From Myxococcota bacterium (lineage in GTDB: Bacteria; Myxococcota_A; UBA796; UBA2385), in NCBI GenBank assembly GCA_023150805.1, contig JAKLKF010000006.1:43772-107771 (forward strand): a stretch of 64,000 nucleotides of DNA, written 5' to 3'. Both the position numbers and the translations under genes were made by a program. Below, piece by piece: positions 27,501 to 33,924 of the stretch. Position 1 is the stretch's first letter. The number at the start of each line of letters is the position of its first letter. The notes under the pieces were generated by a model. It was not told the origin of the DNA. It made no database searches and saw only the letters and a program-made list of their open reading frames with translations.

Positions 27501-28892
27501 CTGACGCTGGTCGTGATCCCGGTCCTCTATGACGTGCTCGACGGGCTGCGCCTGCCCTGGCGCCGATCGGCGACCGTCAGCCTGGCGACCGCGCTGCTCG
27601 CCCTTGTGCTGCCGGCGTCGGCGCAGGCCCAGGTCGAACGCATCGAGGACGCCTGGGGTGCCGTCCAGGCACACCCCTCGGCGGTCGCCAGCGAGGCGCG
27701 GGTCGAGGCGGCCCAGGCCCGGGTCACCGCCGCAACCACTCGCCTGCTGCCGCAGGCCGAGCTGAGCGCCCGCGCCACCTGGCGCGATCCCTTCGAGCCG
27801 GCCGTGCTGTCCCTGCCCATCACGCTGCCCGACGGAAGCAGCCCCGATCCCATCGTGCTGGGCGAGGGGTGGGACCAGCAGCAGGCGCTGGGGGTGACCG
27901 TCACCCAGCCGCTGTTCACCGGCGGGGCCCTGCTGCACGGCCGCATGGCGGCGAGGCGGCAGGCAGACGCCGCCCAGGCCGGGGCGCAGCGCTCGCAGGC
28001 CGAGCTGTGGCGTGCCCTGGTCAGCGGCTGGCACGGGCTGGCCGTGGCGGAGGAGGCTGAGGCGCTCCAAGCAGAGCTGGTGGAGGCCGCCGGTGCCCGA
28101 TTGGCCGCGCTTCAGCGCCTGCAAGCGGGCGGGCGCGCTGTCGAGGCCGAGGTCGCCGCGGTGGCACTGCGCCAGGCCGAGGCCCGCCTGCGTCTTGCCG
28201 AAGCCCAGGCGGCTCGGCAAGACGCGCGGCTGGCCCTGGAGGCCCTGGTCGGCGAAGCGGTGCGGCCCCCTCCGGCTCAAGATCCCGCGCGGGGCCTGGT
28301 GGCCCTGGCGCGCCAGGGGCTGGCCCGGTCGCTGCCCGAAGGCGTCGATCCCACCGTGACCGAGGCCCAGGCCCTGGCCGGGGCGGCGCGTGCGCGTGGA
28401 CGGGCCCAGGGCGGCAGCCTGCTGCCCTCAGTCGCCGCCCGCTTCCACGCCAGCTACGCCAACCCCGACCTGACCGAGTTCCCCGTGCGCGCGGAGTGGG
28501 GCAGCTACTGGGACGCCTCGGTGGTCGCGACCTGGACCCTGGACGGCGGCCTGCGCTGGAGTGAGGCGCGCGCCGCGCGAATGGACGCCGCCGCCGCCGA
28601 GCACGGGGCCCAGGCGCTTGCCCTTCGTGCGGGCGTGGATCGGGCCCAGGCCGTGCGTCGCGTCGCCCTGGCGGAGGCGCAGCTCGACCTCGCCGCAGAC
28701 CGGGTCCGCCTGGCCGAGCGCGCCGTCCTCGCCGCCGACACCGCCTTGCAGGCCGGCAGCGGCACCTCCCTGGACCTGCTCGACCGACAGGTCGATCAGA
28801 CCCAGGCGCGCCTGGCCGAGCTGCGCGTCGCTTTCGACACCCTGGTCGCCATCGAGGCGGCCCGGGCCACCACCGGGGCCTACGGGCCCTGA
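24498..28892 (+). CDS. RND efflux transporter fused in frame to a TolC-like outer-membrane factor
   Basis: One open frame of 1464 residues. Residues 1-1020 form a complete HAE-type RND pump: TM1 at the N-terminus, a TM4 motif GMVVDASVVVLENI with D397, and a TM10 motif VVNNSILLVD, where AcrB has its proton-relay Lys. TM12 ends at VIPVLYDVL. Residues 1013-1044 then look like a signal peptide (LRLPWRR, hydrophobic core, ASAQA). Residues 1045-1464 are a TolC/NodT-type channel with two Ala/Glu/Arg-rich coiled-coil repeats (TQPLFTGG, TWTLDGG). Either the polyprotein is cleaved after AQA near 1044, or the channel is also started at GTG 27534. Confidence 0.9.
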   Translation: MSLTSLVLRNRHAVWALVVGVVIVGLVAYQRIPVRLFPETAPPMVNVVTTWPGATAADVDLDLTEVLATELASLEGVASTRATSQDNLSRITVEFQYDTDVRLAAVDVQNAVARIGADLPADAETPRVLSFSTADRPVYTVGVVAADLRQARQWAEDVVAPRLQAVDGVAAVDVFGGQVPTVLVDVDPARAEAHRLPLARIAAAVETTNLSSPAGRLRGPQGETMLRVDQRRDRVEALEGIVLPTADGGQVRLGELATITRGAPPDDAWFAIDGQRAIAVQVYRAEDANTVAVVRQSEQVVQALEAELPGVTLLPGEESASFTELSVDNLLSNVWEALALAAAILFLFLGRARAAAVTAFTMPLSFGLTFGAMWGLGIEFNMVTLSAVILAVGMVVDASVVVLENIVRLHDEGRSDDEAAREGTDEVLMPVLAGTATTLIVLIPLLGLPGFVGKTFGPLAATLLLAFGSSVIVALVLVPILSLHIHGGGRIEALAARVARPYQALMDRVQGGYGALLDLGLRRRGLVLVLAVLSFGLGLAGLRAAGMNLLPRMDGGAFTVGIETQSGSSLDQTVEVVRQVQAVLDQQPEVILVQAQAGFEPGMTFAGGSGVMGPTQALLSVTLSPRTERERDLWAIQDAVRAGVDRIPGVANVVVKAVGNTAKPDTAAPVVARLSGPDPLVLDHLGDQVQATLATVDGVVQPSRAWRRDLSRVQLQVDERRAAALGQTPQSVARQLALGSEGLEVGTFRPTLGEGEPVLVRYQVEPGIDARMAWPLLLADGEVAPMRAVMQAERRVEQGLFSSQDLSPTLEVLAEVGERPLSFVTADAEAALAGLSIPEGYRLEMQGENSDLVESRDAILGALAISVVAVYLLLVAQFRSWIHPVTVMMAIPLSLVGVSAALAITGKPVSMPVMVGLVLLVGTVVNNSILLVDLTRSLREQGHERQQALRQAVDQRFRPIMMTSLSTVVGMLPLALELALGAERFSPLAIAVIGGLSASTMLTLVVIPVLYDVLDGLRLPWRRSATVSLATALLALVLPASAQAQVERIEDAWGAVQAHPSAVASEARVEAAQARVTAATTRLLPQAELSARATWRDPFEPAVLSLPITLPDGSSPDPIVLGEGWDQQQALGVTVTQPLFTGGALLHGRMAARRQADAAQAGAQRSQAELWRALVSGWHGLAVAEEAEALQAELVEAAGARLAALQRLQAGGRAVEAEVAAVALRQAEARLRLAEAQAARQDARLALEALVGEAVRPPPAQDPARGLVALARQGLARSLPEGVDPTVTEAQALAGAARARGRAQGGSLLPSVAARFHASYANPDLTEFPVRAEWGSYWDASVVATWTLDGGLRWSEARAARMDAAAAEHGAQALALRAGVDRAQAVRRVALAEAQLDLAADRVRLAERAVLAADTALQAGSGTSLDLLDRQVDQTQARLAELRVAFDTLVAIEAARATTGAYGP

Positions 28893-28909
28893 CCCCCAGA
28901 GGAGTCCCC

Positions 28910-29392
28910 ATGACCCGTCACCTCGTCCTGCCCCTGTTGCTCGCCCTCGGTGGGCTCGCCATGGCCGAAGACCCGCATGAGCACGAGACCGCGCACGAGA
29001 GCCACGGCGCCGACGGCGCACACGCCAGCCCCAGCGCCGAAGGCGCGCATGCGACCGGCGACCTGCGCACCATCATGCTCGCCCTGGGCACGGAGATGGC
29101 CCACGCCCAGGAGGCGTTGTGGCGAGAGGATCTCGTCACCGTCGCCCGCGCCGGCCGCGCCGTCGCTGACCACCCCCACGTCTCGCCTACCGAGATGGCC
29201 AGGGTGCAAGCGGCGCTCGGGACCGACTTCGGCGCTTTCGTCGCCGCTGACCGGACCACGCACGCCGCCGCCGTGGCGCTGGCCGATGCCGCTGGCGGCG
29301 GCGACCTGTCCGCGACGGTGCAGGCCCTGGGCGCGGTCCAGGCGGGCTGCGTGGGCTGCCACCAGCAGTTCCGGGCGCGGCTGGTGGAGTAG
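28910..29392 (+). CDS. Cytochrome c'-type (class II) haem protein with His-rich N-terminus
   Basis: A 160-residue exported protein. A signal peptide ends near AMA (residue 19). A His/Glu/Ala-rich stretch follows (about 20-50; HEHETAHESH) that could bind metal. The helical remainder ends with the haem site CVGCH (147-151) followed by QQFR, at the C-terminus as in four-helix class II cytochromes c'. The ATG has AGAGGAG upstream and lies 17 nt after the RND/channel gene, so it belongs to the same operon. Cytochromes c' bind NO or CO or carry electrons; its use in an efflux operon is unclear. Confidence 0.82.
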   Translation: MTRHLVLPLLLALGGLAMAEDPHEHETAHESHGADGAHASPSAEGAHATGDLRTIMLALGTEMAHAQEALWREDLVTVARAGRAVADHPHVSPTEMARVQAALGTDFGAFVAADRTTHAAAVALADAAGGGDLSATVQALGAVQAGCVGCHQQFRARLVE

Positions 29393-29492
29393 GGGGGGAG
29401 GGTCAAGGTGGGCCGCCCACGGGCCGGACGTTTCCTGTCCGCCCCTGCGGGAAGGGCTACGCTAAGCTCGCTCTTGAGTGCCGAGGAGCCCC

Positions 29493-30500
29493 ATGGAACC
29501 CTCTCCCCAGGGCGTGCCGACCCCCGCGCCCGAGCTTCCCGAGAACGAGTCCAGCCCCGGCGGGCTGGCGGCGCTATTGGCCGCAAACCATCACTATCGC
29601 CGTAGTCGTTGGCCCGAGCCCTTTGATCGGACCTCGCACGACCTGCGCAGCGGGGACGCTCGGGACCTGGGTTTCCTGGCGGACGCCTCCGTCGATCTGG
29701 TCGTCACCTCGCCGCCCTACTGGACGCTGAAGCGCTACCGGGACAGCGGCGCGCAGATGGGCCACATCGAGGAGTACGAGACTTTCCTCGCCGAGCTGGA
29801 CCGCGTGTGGCGCGAGTGCGCCCGCGTGCTGCGGCCTGGTGGTCGGATCTGCTGCGTGGTGGGGGACGTCTGCCTGGCACGCCGCGACGCGGGTCGGCAC
29901 CACGTGGTCCCTCTTCATGCCGACATCCAGGTGCGCGCCCGGTCCCTGGGCCTGGACTGTCTCACGCCCGTGCTGTGGCACAAGATCGCCAACGGCGCGA
30001 CCGAGGCGAAGGGCAACGGCTCGGCCTTCTACGGCAAGCCCTACCAGCCCGGCCAGGTGCTCAAGAACGACATCGAGTATGTGCTCTTCCTGCGAAAGCC
30101 CGGGGGCTACCGCAAGCCCACGCAGCTCCAGAAGGCGCTGTCGATGTTGACTCGCGACGAGATGTCAACCTGGTTTCGGACCTTCTGGACCGACCTGCCG
30201 GGCGCGTCGACCCGCTCCGGCCATCCGGCACCCTACCCGGTGGAGCTGGCGGAGCGGCTGATCCGGATGTTTTCCTTCGCCGGTGACACCGTCCTGGATC
30301 CCTTCCTGGGGACCGGATCCACCAGCGTGGCTGCGATCCGCGCCGGGCGCAGCTCGGTCGGGGTCGAGGTCGAACCGGCCTACCTGGCGATGGCGACGGA
30401 GCGGGTCCGGCAGGAGGCCAGCGTGCAGCGCATCTTCGGGCCCAAGGCCGCGACGGTCCGTGTGTCGGGCCCGCTCGCTGGCGCGAGAGGTCCGAGTTGA
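29493..30500 (+). CDS. DNA (cytosine-N4 or adenine-N6) methyltransferase, beta-type
   Basis: A 335-residue modification enzyme. Motif IV is TSPPYW (72-77) near the N-terminus. The SAM-binding motif I, DPFLGTGSTS, begins at D269 near the C-terminus. This IV-then-I order defines the beta group, and SPPYW favours N4-cytosine methylation. The target-recognition region should lie between them (about 130-240). ATG 29493 is preferred over GTG 29478 because GAGGAG sits just upstream. Its stop overlaps the TTG of the next gene (TTGA), the usual arrangement of a methylase with its restriction enzyme. Confidence 0.92.
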   Translation: MEPSPQGVPTPAPELPENESSPGGLAALLAANHHYRRSRWPEPFDRTSHDLRSGDARDLGFLADASVDLVVTSPPYWTLKRYRDSGAQMGHIEEYETFLAELDRVWRECARVLRPGGRICCVVGDVCLARRDAGRHHVVPLHADIQVRARSLGLDCLTPVLWHKIANGATEAKGNGSAFYGKPYQPGQVLKNDIEYVLFLRKPGGYRKPTQLQKALSMLTRDEMSTWFRTFWTDLPGASTRSGHPAPYPVELAERLIRMFSFAGDTVLDPFLGTGSTSVAAIRAGRSSVGVEVEPAYLAMATERVRQEASVQRIFGPKAATVRVSGPLAGARGPS

Positions 30501-31159
30501 CGCAAGGCTCACTGCAGGCACTGCTGCCCGCGCTCGAACAGGCCGCGAGCACGCTGGTCCTCGCGCCCTCTCGCAGCGGGCGCCGCCTCGCTTCGCTTGC
30601 CGACTACTGCACCGCGGGGTTGGCACGGTGGGGCCTGCCTGGCGCCCAGGGTGCCGAGGCAGAGCTGGCCGTCGGGGGGCTCGGGCGCAAGAAGAACTGG
30701 GACGTGGCCTTTGAGGAGGGCGGACGGCCCCGCCTGCTCATTTCACTGAAGTCCATCCTGAGCAACATGTCCGGCACGGTGCCCAACCGGATCGACGACC
30801 TGATGGGCGAGGTCGCCAATGTACAGCACCAGTATCCAGAGGTGGTCATCGGCTACGTCGCCTTCCTGGATCGCAACGCCGCACCGAGCGGAGGCGTGCG
30901 CGCCGATGCGCCCCGCGGCCTGAACGAGCAGCACATCCAGCGCTTCCGGGAGGCGGTCGAGCGGCTGAGCATCCGCAAGGCGCCGATCTGGGGCCCGGGT
31001 CTGATCGAGTGCGCCTGGATCATCGAGCTGGACACTGCCCGCCCGCAAGGGGCGTGGGTGGCCGATCCGCTGCTGGCCGCTGGCGAGGGGGAGGACTTCT
31101 TCCGCGCGCTCAGCCAGGAGCTGTTCTCTCGCGAGCCCCGCCTGCGCACTGCCCGGTAG
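30497..31159 (+). CDS. Probable type II restriction endonuclease (PD-(D/E)xK-like)
   Basis: A 220-residue protein without a clear family name. It contains a plausible nuclease core: Asp69 in NWDVAF, then after 13 residues a hydrophobic strand ending ISLKS (S83, K85), where many enzymes have (D/E)xK. The following line SNMSGTVPNRIDDLMGE is likely family-specific. The TTG start overlaps the methyltransferase stop, which strongly suggests a restriction-modification pair. Codons are less G/C-biased here than in flanking genes (for example ATT, TCA, AAC), consistent with recent transfer. It could instead be another methylase-linked protein. Confidence 0.65.
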   Translation: MTQGSLQALLPALEQAASTLVLAPSRSGRRLASLADYCTAGLARWGLPGAQGAEAELAVGGLGRKKNWDVAFEEGGRPRLLISLKSILSNMSGTVPNRIDDLMGEVANVQHQYPEVVIGYVAFLDRNAAPSGGVRADAPRGLNEQHIQRFREAVERLSIRKAPIWGPGLIECAWIIELDTARPQGAWVADPLLAAGEGEDFFRALSQELFSREPRLRTAR

Positions 31160-31442
31160 CTCGCCGCCAACGGCGGATCACCAGCGGCTCCCCGGCGTGG
31201 GCGACCAGGGGCACGCCATACCGGACCGTCGTCGCCGGGCCGGGGTTGTGCAGCCGGTAGATCGCGTGGGCCGTGTAGCTCCGCCGATCGTCGGCCGGGG
31301 TGATCCGCAGGCGCTCCCCCACGAGCCGCACCGGCGTCGTCTCCGCGGGCGCCAGGCCGCCCAGGCCCGTGCCTTCGGTCCAGGCGACGGGGCCGCCGTT
31401 GGCCAGGGCGGCGGTCGTCATCGCGGTCAGGAGCGTGAGCAT
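31110..31442 (-). pseudogene. 5' remnant of a truncated exported-protein gene
   Basis: An open frame of 110 codons with a good start (ATG 31442 with GGAGG upstream) and a signal peptide. The beginning of the mature protein (ANGGPVAWTEGTG, PVRLVGERLRI, AIYRLHNPGPATTVRYGVPL) resembles the N-terminus of much larger proteins of the DUF4424-like type. After about residue 85 the sequence turns into Arg-rich text and runs 50 bp into the opposite-strand endonuclease gene. The simplest reading is that the rest was lost when the restriction-modification/efflux block arrived. The family assignment is tentative. Confidence 0.5.
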
Positions 31443-31473
31443 GGGGGCCTCCGGTGCGCGGCGCGCGCCCAGG

Positions 31474-33615
31474 TTAGCGCGCCCGCTGGATCCGCTCGGC
31501 GTTCTCCGCCCCGGTCGGCCGGTGCAGCCAGCGGGGCGCCTCGAACTCGACCCAGGGCAGGTCGTCGGTGTTGCGCCGGGCCCGGCCCGCCAGGCGGGAC
31601 AGCCCCGCGGGGTCGAGCGTCGGCGGCAGGGCCAGGCCCGGTGGCGGCGGCCCGGTGATGAGCAGGGCGTCGGCGCCGGGGATGCTCTCGTAGAGGTGGG
31701 CGTCGGGGAAGACCTCCAGGAAGGTGCGGACCAGGCTGCGCATGGCGTCGGGGGGCAGCGCGTAGAGCTGCAGCCACTGGCAGAAGACGCCGTCGGGGGC
31801 GAGCTGGCCCCGGGCCAGGGCCCAGTACTCGGCGGTGAACAGGTTGCTGACGCCGGTGATCCAGGGGTTGCTGGGCTCGCTGATGATGACGTCGAAGGGC
31901 GCGGCGCCGACCGGGCGGCGGCGCAGCCAGGAGCGGGCGTCGGCGACGGCGACGGTGACGCGCGGGTCGTCGAGCAGGCCGCCGTTCCAGGGCGAGAAGT
32001 GGCGCGCGGCGGCGACGACCTCGGGCTCGAGCTCGACGGCGGTGACGTGGGCGGCGCCGGCCTGGAGCGCGGCGCGGGCCGTGATCCCGCTGGCCAGGCC
32101 GACGACCAGCGTGTCGGGGGCGCGGCCGGCGCGGGCCTGGAAGACCTGGACGGGCAGCAGGCCGGAGAGCTCCTGGGTCGGCATGTCCTCGCCGGTGCTG
32201 GCGTCGACCTTGCCGTTGATGGCCAGCCAGCGGTTGCCGGTGCGGGTGCTCTCGCCGACGGCGACGCTGGCGCTGCGGCCGTCCCGGTAGGACAGCAGGC
32301 GGAAGCCCTCGTGGGCGAAGCGCTCGACCGCGCGCGGCGAGAGGTCGGCGAAGTCGCCGACGCGCAGGTAGAGGCCGACGCTGTAGAGCGCCGGGTCCCA
32401 GCGGGGCGAGGCCAGGAGCAGCAGGGCCAGGGCGAGGGGGCCGAGCAGGCGCAGGCGAGGGGAGGGGGCCAGGGCGGCGCCGACGCCGACGGCGAGCAGG
32501 GCGGCCAGGGCGACGACGCCGCGCAGGCCCAGCAGGGGCAGGCCCCACAGGCCGGTGAGCGCCGAGCCGAGCACGCTGCCCAGCGTGTTGGCGGCCAGGA
32601 GCTGGCCGGCGGCGCGGGTGGGCGAGCCGGGGACAGCGCCCAGCACGCTGGTGAAGACGATGCCGGAGGCGAGCGGGGCCCCGCCCATCGCCAGGAGCAA
32701 CAGCAGGGCGCCGCCGGGGCCCAGGCCGGCGGGGCCGGTCGCCGCGAAGACCAGGCCGAGTGCGTGGGGCAGCCAGCGCCAGGCCAGCGTGCCGCCGACG
32801 GCCAGCAGGCCGAGCGCGACCAGGGCCGGCGCGGTGGCGGTGGGGCCCAGGCGGCGGCCGAGCGCCGCGCCGAGGGCGGTGCCGAGCAGGAAGACGGCAA
32901 GCACGCTGGCCACGGCGTAGACCGAGCCGCCCAGCAGCAGGGCGCCGAGCCGGCTCCAGGCGACCTCCAGGGACAGGCTGGCGGCGCCGGCCACGGCCCC
33001 GGCCAGCAGCAGGCGCGGGGGCAGGGCGGGACCGGCCGGGGCCGCCGTGGCGGGCAGCTCGCGCGCCATCGCCAGGGCCAGCAGGCCGGCGCTGGCCCCG
33101 CAGGCGGCGGCGACCAGCTCGGTGCCGCGCACGCCCACCAGGGGCAGCAGCAACAGCGGCCCGGCCAGCACGCCGAGCACGGCGCCCGCGGTGTTCGCGG
33201 CGTACAGGGCGCCCGCCCCCCGGCCGCCGGACAGCCCGGCGCTGGCCGCCGGCAGGGTGGCGCCGTGCAGGACCGCCGGCGGCCCCAGGGCCAGCGTGGC
33301 GGCCAGGGCGGCGCCGGCCAGCCCGGGCACCGCGTCGGCGACGGGCAGGACGATCCGCAGCACTGCGGGCATCGCCAGGGCCCAGCCCGCCGCGGCCAGC
33401 TCCAGCAGGCCGTAGCCGCGCGGGGGCCGCCGCCAGGCCACCCGGCCGGCCAGCAGCCCGCCGACGCCGAGGCCGCCCATGTAGACGGCCAGGGTCAGGG
33501 TGAGGGCCAGCCCGGTGCTGCCGAAGGCCAGCAGCAGCCGCCGCAGCCACACGACCTCGCAGAGCAGGGCGCCGGCGCCGGACAGGGCCAGCAGCCAGGG
33601 CAGGCGGCTGCTCAC
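31474..33615 (-). CDS. Membrane-embedded spermidine synthase-like (aminopropyltransferase-fold) protein
   Basis: A 713-residue fusion. The first ~440 residues form about a dozen hydrophobic helices in an MFS-like pattern (AVYMGGLGVGGLLAGR, AANTAGAVLG, ANTLGSVLG). The last ~270 residues are a SAM-type methyltransferase/spermidine-synthase domain: VVGLASGITARAAL (nucleotide loop), VTAVELEPEVV, DARSWL and FDVIISEPSNPWITG. Such fused proteins are common in myxobacteria and other environmental bacteria. Whether they make polyamines is not established. The GTG at 33615 is the first possible start with TM1 close behind. Confidence 0.86.
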   Translation of the reverse strand: MSSRLPWLLALSGAGALLCEVVWLRRLLLAFGSTGLALTLTLAVYMGGLGVGGLLAGRVAWRRPPRGYGLLELAAAGWALAMPAVLRIVLPVADAVPGLAGAALAATLALGPPAVLHGATLPAASAGLSGGRGAGALYAANTAGAVLGVLAGPLLLLPLVGVRGTELVAAACGASAGLLALAMARELPATAAPAGPALPPRLLLAGAVAGAASLSLEVAWSRLGALLLGGSVYAVASVLAVFLLGTALGAALGRRLGPTATAPALVALGLLAVGGTLAWRWLPHALGLVFAATGPAGLGPGGALLLLLAMGGAPLASGIVFTSVLGAVPGSPTRAAGQLLAANTLGSVLGSALTGLWGLPLLGLRGVVALAALLAVGVGAALAPSPRLRLLGPLALALLLLASPRWDPALYSVGLYLRVGDFADLSPRAVERFAHEGFRLLSYRDGRSASVAVGESTRTGNRWLAINGKVDASTGEDMPTQELSGLLPVQVFQARAGRAPDTLVVGLASGITARAALQAGAAHVTAVELEPEVVAAARHFSPWNGGLLDDPRVTVAVADARSWLRRRPVGAAPFDVIISEPSNPWITGVSNLFTAEYWALARGQLAPDGVFCQWLQLYALPPDAMRSLVRTFLEVFPDAHLYESIPGADALLITGPPPPGLALPPTLDPAGLSRLAGRARRNTDDLPWVEFEAPRWLHRPTGAENAERIQRAR

Positions 33616-33924
33616 GGGCGGGGCCGGGGGCGCACGGGCAGCCCCCCTCCGCCCCCTGCGGGGGCACCTCCCCCCGCTTCGCGGTGGGAGGAACGAGCGC
33701 CCGCCCCGGTCGGGAGGAGGAGGCCGGCAGGCCCCCCTCCGCCGCTTTCGCGTGCGCCCGCCCCGGTCGGGAGGAGGAGGTCGGCAGGTCCCCCTCCGTC
33801 GCTTGCGTGTGCGCCCGCTCCTCTGTCAGGCAGCGGCCCGCGCCCCTCGATCCCTCGCCCCCGGCGGGGGAGAGGGGGCCGCGCGGCGGCGGGTGAGGGG
33901 CTCGCGCGCCCGGGCACGCCCGCC
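33616..33924. other. 309-bp intergenic region with repeats
   Basis: No credible gene is seen between the spermidine-synthase-like and ATPase/TPR genes, which are both transcribed leftward. It contains the 57-bp tandem repeat described separately, an earlier degenerate half-copy at about 33630-33690, and a GC-rich palindrome near 33852-33876 (CCCTCGCCCCC facing GGGGGAGAGGG, one mismatch) that could fold as a hairpin. Confidence 0.7.
33697..33820. repeat. Tandem repeat, 57-bp period
   Basis: Two nearly identical 57-bp units (33697-33753 and 33754-33810) and the first 10 bp of a third begin with GCGCCCGCCCCGGTCGGGAG. They contain GGAGGAGG and CCCCCTCCG blocks that can pair. The few differences are mostly C/T changes (GGCCGG versus GGTCGG). 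There are no unique spacers, so this is not a CRISPR array. Confidence 0.8.

Noticed and set aside
27480-27660. Frameshift or missed stop explaining the RND-channel fusion
   Set aside because: The frame, codon choice and protein logic stay consistent across the junction (TM12, short linker, signal-like segment). A base error cannot be excluded from sequence alone, so the fusion is reported as a finding with that caveat.
33697-33820. CRISPR array
   Set aside because: The repeats touch each other with no unique spacers, and no cas gene is in the window.
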